Shown here in pieces: positions 47,496 to 48,560 of a DNA stretch of 48,560 nt (position 1 is the first letter of the stretch; every line of letters begins with the position of its first letter). Position numbers and translations under genes: made by a program. Origin of the DNA: Flavobacteriales bacterium (GTDB taxonomy: Bacteria; Bacteroidota; Bacteroidia; Flavobacteriales_E; Vicingaceae). The notes beneath the pieces are model-generated. The model was not told the DNA's origin. It made no database searches and saw only the letters and a program-made list of their open reading frames with translations. The stretch spans positions 1 to 48,560 of the forward strand of contig JAGQZT010000016.1 in the NCBI GenBank assembly GCA_020435335.1, read 5' to 3'.

Positions 47496-48359
47496 TTATA
47501 AGTATGTCTGTAAGTTGTTGGTTCTTGAAAGTCTTCTCAACCTTCTTAAACCGCGTTCTTTAATTTGTCTGATTCTTTCGCGGGTCAATCCGAAGTGGTT
47601 TCCGATTTCCTCGAGGGTCATTTCTTTACGACCACTCAACCCGTAGAATAATCGAATCACTTCCGCTTCCATGCCTTTCAGGTAGGAAAGCGTACGCTCG
47701 ATATCGGTTGAAAGTGATTCGTGAATTAAAGAATCATTTGGGGCAGGAGTGGAATCGCTCTCAATAACGCTGATGAGGCTGTTGTTGTCTTCATCATTGG
47801 CCATCGGAGCATCCAAAGAAGCCTGCTTTTTCGACATCTTTCTGGAGTTTTGTACTTTTTCAATGTCCATGTCCAGAATTTCAGCCAGTTCTTCGTCGGT
47901 TGGTTCTCTTTCAACTTGTTGCTCGAACTCACTGGAAGCGCGGTTGATCTTTTGAATTTCACCCAAACGGTTGTGTGGTAAACGAATGGTTCGGGAATTA
48001 TCGGCAGCGGCTTTCAGAATGCTTTGGCGGATCCACCAAACAGCGTAAGAAATGAACTTAAACCCTTTGGTATGGTCGTATCTTTTGGCGGCTTCAATCA
48101 GTCCAAGATTTCCTTCGTTGATAAGGTCTTCCAGAGTTAGGCCGGTGTTTTGGTATTGCTTGGCCACACTGATGACAAACCTCAGGTTGGATCGGACAAG
48201 TTTGTTTAATGCCTCATCATCACCTTCTTTTATTTTTTGGGCTAATTCCACCTCTTCATCGGCAGTAATCATGCCTTCACGGGAAACCTCCTGTAAGTAT
48301 TTCTCGAGAGATTTACTCTCTCTCTTGGTAATTTGTTGTGTGATTTTTAATTGTCTCAT
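47496..48359 (-). CDS. rpoD: Primary RNA polymerase sigma factor (RpoD/SigA, short form)
   Basis: A 287-residue sigma-70 group protein of the Bacteroidota primary type: no region 1.1, starting near region 1.2 (SLEKYLQEVSREGMITADEE). Region 2 has NLRFVISVAKQYQNTGLTLEDLINEGNLGLIEAAKRYD and the -10-reading YAVWWIRQSILKAAADNSRTIRLP. Region 4.2 has the helix-turn-helix TLEEIGNHFGLTRERIRQIKERGLRRLRR (given here as one region, near 245-275). It recognises the TAnnTTTG boxes seen across this window. Monocistronic, with a strong terminator. Confidence 0.95.
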   Translation of the reverse strand: MRQLKITQQITKRESKSLEKYLQEVSREGMITADEEVELAQKIKEGDDEALNKLVRSNLRFVISVAKQYQNTGLTLEDLINEGNLGLIEAAKRYDHTKGFKFISYAVWWIRQSILKAAADNSRTIRLPHNRLGEIQKINRASSEFEQQVEREPTDEELAEILDMDIEKVQNSRKMSKKQASLDAPMANDEDNNSLISVIESDSTPAPNDSLIHESLSTDIERTLSYLKGMEAEVIRLFYGLSGRKEMTLEEIGNHFGLTRERIRQIKERGLRRLRRLSRTNNLQTYL

Positions 48360-48560
48360 ATTCTTTTTTCTCCCTTAATTTTTCTTGTAGTTATTGCAAA
48401 AACCGTGCAATTTATTTTGGGTATCCTCTACTACAACGCACAAAACTCAGTTTTGTTTCGGTCCCAGCAGGTATTTAACATTTATTAACATACACAATTC
48501 CGAAGATTGGCGGACACTATTTCATTTTTTTTATAATCACTTTGTTATCCAGTGCTTCTA
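48360..48560. other. Upstream region of the sigma factor gene
   Basis: No gene, tRNA or consensus promoter is visible on either strand in this last 200 bp. There is one perfect inverted repeat, ACAAAAC-TCA-GTTTTGT, at 48440..48456, which could be a small hairpin in the leader or an operator. Pyrimidine-rich stretches lie close to the sigma start. Confidence 0.6.

Overview
The window is a bacterial chromosome segment, almost certainly from the Bacteroidota and probably near the Flavobacteriales. This rests on several features: type IX secretion (T9SS) C-terminal sorting domains on surface proteins, a CHU_C/gliding-motility-type C-terminal domain, a short primary sigma factor without region 1.1, TAnnTTTG -7 promoter boxes, a TTG/TTTG -33 element in the best cases, and weak Shine-Dalgarno sequences. 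There is no phage, insertion sequence, CRISPR array or rRNA operon. Most of the window is core gene content with small accessory traces.

Layout. 1-310: the tail of a SpoIIE-type phosphatase and a duplicated 64-bp block. 311-6608: a T9SS/PKD surface protein, ComEC, a small secreted protein and a SpoIID-type protein. 6673-8855: the surE - small membrane protein - lpxB operon. 8928-11383: a universal stress protein and formate-THF ligase. 11500-13052: an outer-membrane barrel and a DUF4197 protein. 13190-18821: a four-gene leftward operon (subtilase, Asp-box protein, small barrel, lipoprotein). 18937-20581: a lipoprotein, a DUF493 protein, a 32-residue membrane peptide, tRNA-Leu, tRNA-Lys and a scar of duplicated tRNA 3' sequence. 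20684-27715: a GNAT-like protein, an SDR, shikimate kinase, a SirB1-like protein, a nucleoside phosphorylase, a FadL-like porin and an SGNH lipoprotein. 27775-31477: an Smr protein, RNase P RNA, a class III aminotransferase, an ABM-like protein and a SAM hydrolase. 31578-34263: PhoH, a STAS protein, RNase Z and HU. 34312-39308: a small membrane protein, a FecCD/FecE-type transporter, an alpha-oxoamine synthase, a ZIP transporter and a methyltransferase. 39506-42127: SiaB and SiaC homologues, a secreted repeat-like protein and a membrane protein. 42128-47368: a three-gene leftward operon headed by a 1198-residue repeat protein. 47496-48359: the primary sigma factor.

The most unusual object is the 1198-residue exported protein at 43772..47368. 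An N-terminal beta-barrel-like region and one Ig-like segment are followed by 17 tandem modules. Every module keeps the same pattern: Cys-His, then Trp-x2-His-x2-His-Gly-Asp, then Gly-x-Cys. It is cotranscribed with a TPMT-like methyltransferase and a family III CoA transferase. I read it as a candidate surface metal-binding or disulfide-stapled array, but its function is not known from sequence. A second theme is partner-switching regulation: a SpoIIE phosphatase tail, a stand-alone STAS protein and an adjacent SiaB/SiaC pair occur in the same window, although they are not contiguous. Other small-scale features are a tRNA-Lys 3'-end duplication that looks like an attachment scar, a C9 homopolymer inside an aminotransferase gene, a 21-bp tandem repeat, near-leaderless starts, and three genes whose stop codons lie in the T-run of an opposing terminator.
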